A stretch of DNA of 44,993 nt from Kiritimatiellota bacterium (GTDB taxonomy: Bacteria; Verrucomicrobiota; Lentisphaeria; Oligosphaerales; JAADHN01), in assembly GCA_013151865.1 (NCBI GenBank), contig JAADHN010000027.1:1-44993 (forward strand). The letters run 5' to 3'. A model generated the notes under the pieces. That model worked only from the letters and a program-made list of their open reading frames with translations. It was not told where the DNA came from and did not search any database. Positions 10,001 through 19,200 of this stretch are shown here, one piece after another (position 1 is the stretch's first letter; each line of letters begins with the position of its first letter). The translations under genes and the position numbers were made by a program.

Positions 10001-11161
10001 CGGCGGTTCATTCGGGACCGTCGTCTGCTGGATTGGATCGGAGAGAAATACACTGACCCGGACGCGATCGCCTGCCAGGACATGTACACCCGTGAACTGA
10101 TCGGCGCGCTCCGCAACAACCCGCAGGTGTTCGCCTACGAACTCGAGAATGAAATGGTCGACTGCCCGGCGTCCTGGGTGAACCATCAAATCCGGGTGAT
10201 TCGGGAAGTGGACAAGCGCACGCCGATCTGTGTCAGTCACGGCGGGGGTGGGCTGAGCACCGCCGACCCGCTGTGGTGGCTGCGGAATACGAAGATCGAC
10301 TTCTACACCTACCATCTCTATCCCAGCGGCCGCACGACGAACCGCGAACTGGACTACGGCGCCGCGACGGACCTGCTGGCGCGTTACGGCCGGATGTGCG
10401 GTCCGTGTTTTCTGGGGGAATCGGCGGGCGACCAATTCCGGTTGCATCCGAGCGTGGAAACACGGCGCTGGACCATGCGCGACATCATCTGGATGTCTCT
10501 GGCGAACGGGAATCCGGGCGTGTTTTTCTGGAATGCCCGCGGCCCCGAAGTCCGGGAATTCCGTTTGGCTCGCGAGGCCCTGTCGTACCTGCATCTGGCC
10601 ACGTTCGAGCGGGCCCGCCCCGAGATCGGCATCGACGTGCGCCACCCGCTGGACGACGACAAGTTCTACCGCACTCCGGCGGGACGTCGGGCGTACACTG
10701 TCATGGGGAAATACGTGCAGTATTACCTGAATGAAGGCGTGGATTTCGACTTCACGCTCGAGCCCGAGCGATACCCGCTTCGAGCCGGGCTTGCGCAGTT
10801 CGCTCCGCCGCGCCCGTCGCGCCGCCCGTTCCGGGTCTCCCCAGGCTGGCAGCTGAAGTACCTGGCGGACAGGGACTGGCGCGAGGGGCTCGTGTACATC
10901 CGCAATCTTGCCGGGATCGAGCGTTGGGATTCCGAAACCGGTCGACGCCGGCGCACGCAATACCTGCGCCGGCGCCGGGCCTCCCTCCTGACTGTTGAAT
11001 TTCGCCTGCCCGGTGACGGTACGTATGCGCTGCGCATCTACGACTTGGATCGACAATCGGTGACGCGGCGGAAGGTTCCGGCTTCCCATCGACTCGATTT
11101 GGGAACGACCGACCACGATTTCGCCGTGGTGTTTGCCCGCAGCACGGCGCCCGACCGGTGA
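7061..11161 (+). CDS. Secreted multidomain GH5-like glycosidase with LamG-like and invasin-Ig-like modules
   Basis: A 1366-residue exported protein with a signal-like segment VVPVSVFLAVLSA near residue 40. Modules in order: a LamG/concanavalin-like domain (about 62-275; FYAPFDGS, TLAFWVRPHWDG, DFDELLLYARALSPGE), a DUF2341-like sandwich beginning WWNDAWPFRCRV (about 302-400), a binding-module-like region (about 460-590), two invasin/Big1-like Ig domains (about 610-825), and a clan GH-A type TIM barrel (about 833-1270). In the barrel ELENEM places the acid/base at Glu1031 directly after Asn1030, and CFLGESAG gives the nucleophile Glu1120, the GH5 pattern. The ribosome site for ATG 7061 is poor; an in-frame ATG at 7076 is an alternative and still upstream of the signal segment. 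Polysaccharide hydrolysis on or outside the cell is inferred; substrate unknown. Confidence 0.82.
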   Translation: MESILMFLFSCSAARQTVRNSIIGVVPVRAGLRLRRGVVPVSVFLAVLSAPAGWSGAPPARNSIPCFYAPFDGSMQALSATGHTLPANSASATFRFVPGIRGGAVRITGTDCRYTAGAFFPRNAGTLAFWVRPHWDGTDGKGRYLFTLYGGVGVRDGYQRNRWSVGIGGRKLNFAVYGASGRPVSVETSVADWRAGEWRQVTATWTGINSGRADAEIALYVDGRPAGRQGGLRLNAGPVNEWFALGEDSDNSPDFADADFDELLLYARALSPGEILRGAAAVSSAPESRPGPIPNGGPRGDWWNDAWPFRCRVGVPPVKSGAEGAGRNVRLPLDLQNDIDAFGFQGLVDPASIRLVPCSPDTGRSVPGATPLPMRVEQDVIVWERTGRNAAAVMLYFGLRELDFSLPLRIRLRKHTWPLSPPQTLDRPGRDYAADTYGGDAWDFDEGDFEGIDQWGNKPRYLRNRHVANGILSFDVSTDPWFIWGDMWGQAGKTNRPVAIDLKRYPVLRMRIRQSCSAATWELYGRRRGGGGRLLHWKFVVNGTGWQTVRVDLGRQARWAGVLDAFRIDPTSEIAKAHVEIDWIRLTGRETPAVRGAVEVLPPARAVVGRVELEVPQHKASAGGRQALAATVRDQRGKPIRGWPVTLRFTRTSDGRFDAPRGSGLLRVDVRTVRGLTGADGRLAVVVTHGSRAGASADIIEARADFSAVAPERVAVTLVPGPPHHYRVAPEKAQILSITRFPFEVTVQLVDAADNPVALAGRKLRFSSANGPANFAPTAAVTDNAGRARTRLSVFPDKRWVYCVRVRDNAGLEGRSGLLAVIDARPKQDPISLLPNGYFGHADGRSFVPLGGFYANWVQTPTPDGEWGRLLSFTDTTDVQKRAWLRFLADNGCTAMRFMLRTHRSDAAGIEPMDVGGRVNRELFAEALNYLDLARKDKLHFLLVLHEDYTKPVYWNKQKFERYALPHFVGEDLDGLPPAQRRFIRDRRLLDWIGEKYTDPDAIACQDMYTRELIGALRNNPQVFAYELENEMVDCPASWVNHQIRVIREVDKRTPICVSHGGGGLSTADPLWWLRNTKIDFYTYHLYPSGRTTNRELDYGAATDLLARYGRMCGPCFLGESAGDQFRLHPSVETRRWTMRDIIWMSLANGNPGVFFWNARGPEVREFRLAREALSYLHLATFERARPEIGIDVRHPLDDDKFYRTPAGRRAYTVMGKYVQYYLNEGVDFDFTLEPERYPLRAGLAQFAPPRPSRRPFRVSPGWQLKYLADRDWREGLVYIRNLAGIERWDSETGRRRRTQYLRRRRASLLTVEFRLPGDGTYALRIYDLDRQSVTRRKVPASHRLDLGTTDHDFAVVFARSTAPDR

Positions 11162-11183
11162 GGAGGCGTCCGGTCGGGGTCGG

Positions 11184-11208
11184 AGCGCCCTCGCGAGTTG
11201 CGCTTTTT
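11184..11208 (+). terminator. Likely intrinsic terminator after the GH5-like gene
   Basis: AGCGC (11184-11188) pairs with GCGCT (11200-11204) around an inner CTCGCGAG, followed by TTTTT. It lies 23 bases after the stop, in the convergent gap before the minus-strand ATPase gene. The rest of the 224-base gap shows only a small hairpin, CCGTC-GTTG-GACGG at 11354-11367. Confidence 0.5.
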
Positions 11209-11385
11209 GGGCGGGCGTTTCCGTCGACCGGGAGGCCCGGTGCCCGGCGGCGATGTTTTTCGCCAAGCAGGGACCGGGGACTGTTTCAGCGGAGGGGCAT
11301 GGAGCTGCACGGGAGGTTCGGCCCGAATGGCGAGTTCCGGATTGGACCGGCTGCCGTCGTTGGACGGATTCCGTGCGATGGGGGA

Positions 11386-12126
11386 TCAGACGACCTCCTG
11401 GCCGTCCAGCGTGCCGATGTGGATCTTCAGGTCCTGGCGATCCATGATCCGGTCGATCTTGCCGTCGAGGATCCAGAGGACCCGGTCCGAGGTGCTGAGC
11501 ATCTTCACGTCGTGGGTGGCGGAGATAACGGTCACCCCGGCTTCGCGCTTGAGGCCGTCGAGCAGTTCGATGATTTCGCGTCCGGTCCGCAAATCGAGGT
11601 TCCCGGTAGGTTCATCCGCAAGCAAGACGCGGGGTTCGTTGGCCAGGGCCCGGGCCACGGCCACACGCTGCTGCTGGCCGCCGGAAAGTTCGAACGGGTG
11701 GTGGCGAAGCCGGTCGCCGAGCCCGACCCGCGCCAGGACTTGGGCTGCCCGTTCCTCGGCTTCTTCCAACGGGACCCCGGAAAAGATGAGGGGCAGCGAC
11801 ACGTTCTCGACCGCCGTCATCACCGGGATCAGGTTGAAGGTTTGGAAGATGTACCCAATGTTGTGGCAACGCAACCAGGCCAATTGGCGTTCGGTGAGTT
11901 CGGAGATGTCCTGGTCGTTGAAAAAGATGCGTCCGGAGGTGGGGATGTCCAGTCCGCCGATTACGTTGAAAAAGGTGCTTTTTCCCGAGCCGGACGGGCC
12001 CATGATCGACAGGAATTCCCCTTCGTAAATGTCCACGGTCACGCCGTCCAGGGCGTGAACGGTTTCGTCGCCCATACGGTAGTGGCGGCGGATGTCCTCG
12101 GTATGGATCAGGACACGGTTACTCAC
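11386..12126 (-). CDS. LolD/MacB-type ABC transporter ATPase (second of pair)
   Basis: A 246-residue nucleotide-binding protein of the LolD/FtsE/MacB class, which works with FtsX-like permeases by mechanotransmission rather than classical transport. Visible motifs are Walker A GPSGSGKST (43-51), Q-loop Gln95 in GYIFQTFNLIP, signature LSGGQQQR (147-154), Walker B LLADEP (168-173) and switch His205 in SATHD. The start is GTG at 12126, lying inside the last codons of the upstream ATPase gene (8-base overlap GTGAGTAA), which implies translational coupling. It is the last gene of the six-gene minus-strand cluster. It is about half identical by eye to its neighbour, so the two probably arose by duplication. 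Partner permeases are the FtsX-like proteins at 13019 and 16274. Confidence 0.95.
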   Translation of the reverse strand: MSNRVLIHTEDIRRHYRMGDETVHALDGVTVDIYEGEFLSIMGPSGSGKSTFFNVIGGLDIPTSGRIFFNDQDISELTERQLAWLRCHNIGYIFQTFNLIPVMTAVENVSLPLIFSGVPLEEAEERAAQVLARVGLGDRLRHHPFELSGGQQQRVAVARALANEPRVLLADEPTGNLDLRTGREIIELLDGLKREAGVTVISATHDVKMLSTSDRVLWILDGKIDRIMDRQDLKIHIGTLDGQEVV

Positions 12127-12922
12127 CGGACACGTCTCCTATCTGGATATCCATGTTCTTGCGCTCTTCGATGCGCTCGCATCGACCGTCCCGGATCCAG
12201 ACCACGCGCTCGCAGCGGTCGAGGATTTTCATGTCGTGCGTGGCGCTGATGACGGTTACGCCGGTTTCCTCTTGGAGTCGCACGAGCAGGTCGATGATTT
12301 CGTTTCCGGTGTTCGTGTCGAGGTTTGCGGTGGGTTCGTCGGCGAGGATGATGGCCGGTTGGTTTGCCAGAGCGCGGGCAATGGCGATGCGCTGCTGTTG
12401 GCCGCCGGACATTTGGGGCGGTTTGTGGGTCAGTCGATGCCCCAGACCCACTTGGCGGAGAATGTTGCACGAGCGGTCGAACGCCTCTTCCGAGGGGACG
12501 CCTGCAAAGGTCATGGGCAACATGACGTTTTCGAGGCAGGTCATGACGGGGATCAGGTTGAAAGACTGGAAGATGTATCCGATCTTGCGGCATCGTAGCC
12601 ACGCCAGCTCGAACGCGTCGAGCTGGGCGATGTCCACTTCGTCGATGAAGACTTTGCCGGCGCTGGGTTTGTCCAATCCGCCGATCATGTTGAAAAAAGT
12701 GCTCTTCCCCGACCCGGACGGGCCCATGATGGCGATGAACTCCCCGGCGAAAACGCACAGGTCGACGCCTTGCAGCGCCTTCACCTTGATCCTGCCGAGG
12801 TCGTACGTCTTATGCACATGCTGGGCGCGCACGACGATTCGCCGTTCCGCAATGTCCTCGTCGAAATAGAGGAAGTCCCGGATCTCCTGCTCCGACAGAG
12901 CCTTGGATGTCGACGTTTCCAT
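12119..12922 (-). CDS. LolD/MacB-type ABC transporter ATPase (first of pair)
   Basis: A 267-residue ATPase of the same class as the next gene. It has Walker A GPSGSGKST (67-75), Gln119 in GYIFQSFNLIP, signature MSGGQQQR (171-178), Walker B IILADEP (191-197) and His229. All catalytic positions are intact. It carries an extra N-terminal stretch of about 28 acidic residues (SEQEIRDFLYFDEDIAERR) not typical of LolD, which might contact a partner. The ATG at 12922 is preferred over an in-frame GTG at 12991 because similarity begins downstream, although the ribosome site (AAAGGG) is modest. The FtsX-like gene ends 96 bases upstream. Two different ATPases next to two different FtsX-like permeases suggests either a heterodimer or one ATPase per permease. 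Confidence 0.94.
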   Translation of the reverse strand: METSTSKALSEQEIRDFLYFDEDIAERRIVVRAQHVHKTYDLGRIKVKALQGVDLCVFAGEFIAIMGPSGSGKSTFFNMIGGLDKPSAGKVFIDEVDIAQLDAFELAWLRCRKIGYIFQSFNLIPVMTCLENVMLPMTFAGVPSEEAFDRSCNILRQVGLGHRLTHKPPQMSGGQQQRIAIARALANQPAIILADEPTANLDTNTGNEIIDLLVRLQEETGVTVISATHDMKILDRCERVVWIRDGRCERIEERKNMDIQIGDVSGE

Positions 12923-13018
12923 CTGGAAACCCTTTACGCATTGTTCCGCGACAACCCGGGCGGGCGAATTCGCGGTCGGTGCAGCGCCCACCCAAACGAT
13001 TCCGAGACGCTTCCCATC

Positions 13019-14146
13019 TCACACATTGGTCCGCAGAGCGTCGGCCGGCACCATTCGGGCGGCCACCACGGCGGGGTAAATCGCCGCCACGATGGCCAGG
13101 CCCGTGCCCGCCGCGATCGAGGCAAGGCCATAGATGGCCAGTTGCAGAAACGGCGTACTGTGAACCAGCAGACTTGCCCCGGCACTGAGCATGTAGGCCA
13201 TGAACGGCACCAAGAAACCGAGAATGGTCCCGAAAACGGCCCCGAGGACGCCGATGATCAGGCTTTCGATCAGGAAGAGCTTGACCACAAACTTGGAGAG
13301 TGCGCCAAGGCATTTCATGGTGCCGATTTCGCGAATACGCTCCGTCACGGACATCAGCATGGCGTTGGCGATGCCGATGACCGTGACCAGCATGGATACG
13401 ACGGTGATCCAGATGCTCCGTGCTTCCTGTTGCGCTTTGCGGCGTTGGGCCTTCTTGATTTCTGCTTCGCTCATCTGGTAACTGAGGGAGCTGTAGACGA
13501 TCTTCGGGTTGATCTTTTGCAGCTCCGCTTCGTCGTACCGCCCGTGGTAGTAATCGAGAAGCACCGGCTGGCGCATCGAGGCCAAATACTTGGCCAACGC
13601 GGCATCGGAGATTCGGGGCAGTTCCCGGTCGAGCAGCAAAAGCACGTGCGCGTCCCGCACGCAGTCCGCAAAGTCCGAGGCCAGTTTGAAGGCGCCGGTC
13701 TTCATTTCCGCCGGGATCGGCACTGTGGCCGGGACGAGGCGGTCCGGCTGTGTTGCGAACACCGCGATGCTTTGAGGGTCGCTCCGGGCCGCAATGCGTT
13801 CGAGCATTCGACGCTTGTGCTCGTCGGTGACCGGTCCGGAAATCAAGACGGCGATCTTGCGTCCCTTGAAAGTGCCCACTTCGTCCTCGATCAGTTTCAC
13901 CAGGCGCGTCACTTCCGTCTTGGTGCGGGTTTCTGCGGCAAGTCCGGCTCTGAAGGCGTCGCCGGAGAGAACGGACATCAGGAAAGCGATACCGAGAACC
14001 ACGCCGCTCATGGTGATCAGAGACCGACCGAGACGGATCTTCAGACCGCGCAAGGTGATGCGGATCGCGATATTCCACGGCAGTATGACCTGCTCGTGAA
14101 TGCGCTCTCCGGCCGGCAGGATGTCCTTGCCCCGTTCTTCTGGCAT
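13019..14146 (-). CDS. FtsX/MacB-like ABC transporter permease
   Basis: A 375-residue inner-membrane protein with four predicted membrane segments (about 42-62, 244-266, 288-312, 334-360). One extracytoplasmic domain (63-243) lies between the first and second, the topology of FtsX, LolC/E and MacB permeases. The coupling region after the second segment reads ERIREIGTMKCLGA (269-282), the family hallmark, and the end YPAVVAARMVPADALR is typical. Partner ATPases are encoded directly downstream. The periplasmic domain is small and contains an alpha/beta pattern (KIAVLISGP, SIAVFATQPDRLVP) unlike the usual MacB porter core, so the substrate is not predictable. It lies 93 bases downstream of the OPT-like gene. 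Confidence 0.93.
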   Translation of the reverse strand: MPEERGKDILPAGERIHEQVILPWNIAIRITLRGLKIRLGRSLITMSGVVLGIAFLMSVLSGDAFRAGLAAETRTKTEVTRLVKLIEDEVGTFKGRKIAVLISGPVTDEHKRRMLERIAARSDPQSIAVFATQPDRLVPATVPIPAEMKTGAFKLASDFADCVRDAHVLLLLDRELPRISDAALAKYLASMRQPVLLDYYHGRYDEAELQKINPKIVYSSLSYQMSEAEIKKAQRRKAQQEARSIWITVVSMLVTVIGIANAMLMSVTERIREIGTMKCLGALSKFVVKLFLIESLIIGVLGAVFGTILGFLVPFMAYMLSAGASLLVHSTPFLQLAIYGLASIAAGTGLAIVAAIYPAVVAARMVPADALRTNV

Positions 14147-14239
14147 GATGGTCAGGTTCTTCTTTCGCTGCCGTTCAAGCTGCTCTCCCCCGCGCTCCGT
14201 ATCGCGTGGGCAGGCCGGGACCGTTTCGGCGCAGGGCCG

Positions 14240-16240
14240 CTACAACGGTAATCCGGAAATGGCTTTCGAGATCAGGGTCACCGCCACGCACGCCATTCCG
14301 ACCAGCCCTTCACCCACCATGTAACCGGCCATGATGACCGGCATGATGCGCAAGACAGTCTGACGTCCGTATTTCTTGTGCAGGTAATACCGGGCGATGA
14401 TCGCCCCAATGATCTCGAGAACAAAAGGATGGCAATGGCGTCCTATGCCACGGACGAAACCGTACACGAACATGATCGGGGCCCCGAACGAGCTGAGTAT
14501 GAGGAACATGGTCGTGGTTGTCAGCGTGCCGATGCCGATGATGCCGGGCTTGAACGCCTTGTCGAACATGGTCTCGGTGAGTCCGTCGCCGGTGGTGGCC
14601 GAGACCATGATCAGCCAGTTCTTGACACGCAGGTCCCACATGACCTGGGTGAAGGGGAATGTCTCGGAGGGGATGGGGGTCGAGTGCCAGATGAATCCCC
14701 AGAAGATGAATCCCAACAAGATGCTGAGGGGCATGCGGATCAGGTCGATCTTAATCAGGCTGGTGAGTTTCGTGCCGGTCAGTTCCGTGACGCGCATACT
14801 GCCTGCGACACCGCCGAAGTTCTCTTTGGGGAAGGGCGCCAGCCATACGTCGAGGCCGCGGCAGCCGGAGAGAAGAATGGCGCCTTCTCGAATGAAGGGG
14901 ATCTCGACGTGTTGTCCGTTCACGGCGATGAGGCGTGCGTTCAGGTATGAGATCAATGGGGTATAGAGGAAACCGAAGAAGAATAGAAACACCAGCGGAA
15001 AATCGGGCACCAGCTTTTTGCACAGGACGATCAGCGCGGTCGCGGCGATAAAATAGCCGACGAAACAGAGCTTCAAAGACCAGTCACCCCGGCCGGGGGG
15101 AGTATCCCACACGCTTCGCCTGTCTCCGAAAAGCTCACGTCGGCGACGCCGGCTCTCGGCAAAGCTTTTCTTGAGTGCGCGGATGGTCTGACCGACGGAC
15201 ACCAAAGCAATCCCGAGGGCGCAGCCGATGCCGAAACTGAAATAGAAGTCGATATTGTTCGAAATCTGGGTGTCGACTGTGCCCATGCCCGGTTGCCATG
15301 TGGTCAGGATGCCCGTCTTGACCAGGATGGGATTGAGCAGGAAGGTCACCAGGATCGCCAGCCCCGTGCCTTGCACGGCCCGCCACGGAATGATCATGCC
15401 CGTGATGACCAAACCCAGGCGCCAGACAATGCCGGTGGGCACGGCGGGCAGGAGTTTCTCGGTCAGGGTCGTCGTGTCGTACCATGGCAGGGGGAAGAGC
15501 ATCATGGGCTTGGCGAGAAAGGCGCCCGAGAGCACGGGCAGGCCGATGTAGAACAGTCCAAACACCAGTCCGATCATTGTTCCGGAGGAGAATGCGCGCC
15601 ATTTCCAGGCGTTCTTCTTGTCTCCGGCTTCGGCAATGGCCATTGAGCCTTGGGCGGAGATGGGGGCGAACGGGAAGGGAAGACGTTCCAGGTCGGATGT
15701 AATCCGGAACATGGCGTACCCGAGCGTATACTTTTTGACAAGCGAGAGGACCGATGTGAAGAGAAGGATGGAGACGGGCAGGAGCCAATCCGGATGCAGA
15801 AACGTGCGCTCGGTAATGGCGGCCGAGTCGGCGGCGGGCGCAAACCATTTGGGAAACTGCCCCGCCAAGCCCGCGGCCAGGACCGGGTCGCTGCCGACCA
15901 GGAAAGCTTTGTAAACGAACCCCCCGAAGATGCCGCCCGTGGCGGCCATCATGGTGTTGGCCACGAAGAGCAGAACCACGACTTCTTGCCGGTTCATCGT
16001 CTTGAGGGCACGACGACTGACCTCTGAAAAGATGATGAGCGTCACCCAGGACGCCGCCCCCAATTGTCCACCGTTGATCAGGCTGAGGTAGATCGCCCCG
16101 GGGTACATGAGAATACCGCAGAACAGGGCCCCGACCACGGTCGTCCAGGTGAAGCCGTCCTTGAACTCGGTCGGCTCCTCCATGATCGTGCGGTAAAGCT
16201 CGAGTTCCTTGTCGGTTGTTGCGCGTCCGTTTTCCGCCAC
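14240..16240 (-). CDS. OPT-like / DUF6785-type polytopic membrane protein
   Basis: A 666-residue integral membrane protein with roughly 14 hydrophobic segments and no signal peptide. It resembles the oligopeptide-transporter (OPT)-like proteins of Planctomycetes and relatives that databases often label peptide transporter or DUF6784/DUF6785. Features seen: YLSLINGGQLGAASWVTLI (51-69), the motif SDLERLPFPFAPISAQGS (182-199), and near the end FPFTQVMWDLRVKNWLIM. The ER-x-x-FP motif recurs in the DUF6785-type protein at 22178, so the two are probably distant relatives. Translation likely starts with GTG at 16240, 33 bases after the giant upstream gene. Transport of a peptide-like or other organic solute is a guess from family naming; the cluster context suggests a joint function with the FtsX-like machine. 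Confidence 0.75.
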   Translation of the reverse strand: MAENGRATTDKELELYRTIMEEPTEFKDGFTWTTVVGALFCGILMYPGAIYLSLINGGQLGAASWVTLIIFSEVSRRALKTMNRQEVVVLLFVANTMMAATGGIFGGFVYKAFLVGSDPVLAAGLAGQFPKWFAPAADSAAITERTFLHPDWLLPVSILLFTSVLSLVKKYTLGYAMFRITSDLERLPFPFAPISAQGSMAIAEAGDKKNAWKWRAFSSGTMIGLVFGLFYIGLPVLSGAFLAKPMMLFPLPWYDTTTLTEKLLPAVPTGIVWRLGLVITGMIIPWRAVQGTGLAILVTFLLNPILVKTGILTTWQPGMGTVDTQISNNIDFYFSFGIGCALGIALVSVGQTIRALKKSFAESRRRRRELFGDRRSVWDTPPGRGDWSLKLCFVGYFIAATALIVLCKKLVPDFPLVFLFFFGFLYTPLISYLNARLIAVNGQHVEIPFIREGAILLSGCRGLDVWLAPFPKENFGGVAGSMRVTELTGTKLTSLIKIDLIRMPLSILLGFIFWGFIWHSTPIPSETFPFTQVMWDLRVKNWLIMVSATTGDGLTETMFDKAFKPGIIGIGTLTTTTMFLILSSFGAPIMFVYGFVRGIGRHCHPFVLEIIGAIIARYYLHKKYGRQTVLRIMPVIMAGYMVGEGLVGMACVAVTLISKAISGLPL

Positions 16241-16273
16241 GACTCAAATGCTCCGTATCAGGGCAGGGGTTGT

Positions 16274-19200
16274 TTAGGCCGGCGCCGGGGGAACGGCCTC
16301 CGCGGGGGGCGGGGCGTCCGGGACCGAATCGGTTGTGGTCAAAACTGTCCGCGCACGCTCCAGAAACGCTTCCTTTTCGTCTTCCGGCACCACGCGCCAA
16401 TCGAGAAAATGTTTCCGCAACAATTTCAGGAACAAGTAATTGGTGCGCTGCCACGATGAAATATCGCCGGAGAGGCGCCGGAGCGTGAGGTGGGCCAGGG
16501 TCATTTCGTTTTCCGGGTCTTCGCTGAAATGGATCACGACTTCCTGACTCACGCCGAGGTCATAGGGACGCAGCCAAATCACCACGCGGACCGCAGCCGC
16601 GACTCGGTCTTCGAACGCTTCGATGGTGCAGGTCGGCGGGGCGGCGAAGAACTTGGCGGATGAGCCTTCACCGAATTCGTCGAACCACCCCATGAAATAG
16701 GCCACGATCGCCACGCGGTCGCGGTGGCTGAATGTGAAAGGAAGGTAGAAGGCGATCACGTCGCCGACAGGATCGGGCACCCGCCATTTCATTTCTTCGG
16801 AAGGCGCCGCGAGTCGAGCCGCGGCCCGGGCCGGAAACCACGTCGAGACCAGGACCGCCGCCATGATGACGATCGAGTACATCACCGCGTAAATCGAGGA
16901 GTAGTTGATGGTGAGGCCGGCGTTCCAGCCCAAGATCCCCAACAGCTTGCCGGTGAAGTTGGCCAGCAGGTAACCGCCCAGGGCCCCCACCACTGCATAA
17001 ACGCACGCCTCGGCGATGAAGAGAAAGAAAATGTGGGACGGGTTCAAGCCGACGGCATTGTAAACGTATATCTCGTCTTGTCGTTCGTAGACGCTCCCGC
17101 GCATGGTGTTGAGTACCGTCAGCGACGCGATCAGCAGAGGAATCAGCAGTTCGAGGTAGTTCGAGCCCCGGGGTCTGCGGAACCGGGCCCCAAAATAGGC
17201 CGTGGCGCCGATCCCATAAAAAGCTTTGGCGCCCGTTTTTTCGAGGTATCGGTCCAGGACTTCCCGTACCCGCTTGTGCGACCCCAGCTTGCTCAGGTCG
17301 ATCGCAATCGAGGCCACGTGCCAGCCGTGGGTGGTCGAGCGGTCGTTGCAGATGATGATGTCGCTGCCGGAAAGTCGCTTCATGGCTTCCGGCATTTCGT
17401 CTTCCTCGAACGAATCCTCCTGAGGACGCCCGACGATGCTCTCCACATCGTACGGGGCCAGGCTCTCCTGATCGAGATCGTGGATCTGGTCGAAAACGGC
17501 CCCGTCGTAGATGCCTTTCACGGTCAGCACCGTACCCTGCACCATGATGCGAACGTCCCCGGTCTCGACCATGCGCGGCGTGATGCGCATTTCGGCGGCC
17601 ATGCGGGCCGGGATGAAGCAGGTCTGCGGGTCGTCGTCTCGGAACCAATAATGTTTGTGTCGGGTGTCGCCCTCCGCAGGCGGTACGCGGGTAATGAACA
17701 TGCGGTCGAAGTTGATGGGTTCTTTCTGGTTTACCCGCAACTTGCCTTTGAAGTGACTGGTGATTTTTTCAGGTCGCGGCTGCCGTTGGGTCGGGAACAG
17801 CACCAAGTTTGCGGCCGGGATGCGGACGGGTTCGCGGGCGGGCTTTTCCGCGGTTTCGGCGCCGGCGGTGCCGTTTCCTGTCGTGTCGGATGCGGAGTTC
17901 GCGGTTTCGGCCCCGGCCTGTTTCTTGTTCGCGGCCGAGGATGTTTTCGCGGCTTTGGGCGAGTCCGCAGCGGCCTTGGCGTTCGCCGCGGGTGCGGCGG
18001 TCTCGGGAGCGGGGCCCTTATCGACGCCGGTCGTTTTCTCTCGAGCGTCGGCTTCGGCCTTTTCCCGGGCCTTTGCCGCCTTTTCCGCCGCCAGATCGAT
18101 GGGGGTAATGGGCTTGTCCTTGCGGTCCCGATAGGCATCGAGTTTGGTCTCGTCGAAAAGGTTGATGACTTCGAGGTCTCGTCCGTCCACGCGTACTGTG
18201 GGATACGGGCCGTCGCCTTTCAGCATTTCGGGCGTGATACCGAGTTTTTTCGCCGCGCCGAGGGGCAGGACGCAGCTCTTGCCGCTTTCGGTCTTGAACC
18301 AGCGGTCGGGGAAGACCAGGAAGGCGTTTTCGTCGAAATTCGGACCGGGCCCGATCCCCATCGAGCCCTGTGAGGTCCACTTCAACGTCTTGCCGTCCAC
18401 GATCCGGACCACCGGCACGGGGAGGTTGTCCACCTCCTCCGGGCTGATATAGGTGTCGGCCTCGAGTTTCTTGTTCAGAGGCATGAGTCCCCACAGTCCC
18501 GCCACGTCCCAGCGGCGGACTGCAACGTCGTAATCGTTCTCGAAGGCGTTGACCAACACGGTGGTCTGCGTGCCGAGGTGCCCCAGGGTGTTCTTGCGGA
18601 TTTCGATCCCGGTGTAGGGGGATTTGCCGATCGGGTATTCCACTTCGATGTAGTCGTTTTCGACCGCCGTGAAGCAGATCATGACGAACGTGATCAGCAC
18701 TAGGGTGATCGCCGTCAGGGCCGTTCGCACTTTGCGTTTCCGCATGTTGTTGATGCCCAGCAGGAAGCCGGTGAACGCCGCGCTGGCCTTGGTCACCTCG
18801 GCCGTGGTCTGCTGGCCCTGGACCATTTTCTGGTACTCCATGACGGCCCCACGAAATTTCGAGCCTACGAACGACGTCACCACCAGGCTGAGGATCAGGG
18901 TGATGAACCCGAGCAGGATCATGAAGGAGGAGCGGACGATTTCGAAAGCGGGGTGAATGGCTCGGAGGGCGAAGAAGACCACGAGGAAAATGATTCCCAC
19001 CAGCAGCATCTGATAGCGGATGTCCGGATGGCCGAAAAGCAGTTTTTCCATGAAGAAACAGAATGGGATCAACAGGATGAGATAGAAAATGATGCCGTAA
19101 ACCGCTTCCGACTTGCTGTCCCGAATCACCGGATGGATGTTGGTCGAGTACGCCAGGCTGTCCTTCATGGTTTGGAAGGCTTCGTACTGTTTGTCGGCGG

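Noticed and set aside
7850-11266. Very long open frame (1138 codons) antisense to the GH5-like gene, and a similar 984-codon frame at 3143-6097
   Set aside because: Both are mirror frames of high-GC coding DNA; their translations are rich in Arg, Pro and His with no family resemblance, while the plus-strand proteins show clear domains and catalytic motifs.
11162-11385. Small gene in the convergent gap after the GH5-like protein
   Set aside because: Frames there are continuations of shadows, and the sequence is explained by a terminator hairpin.
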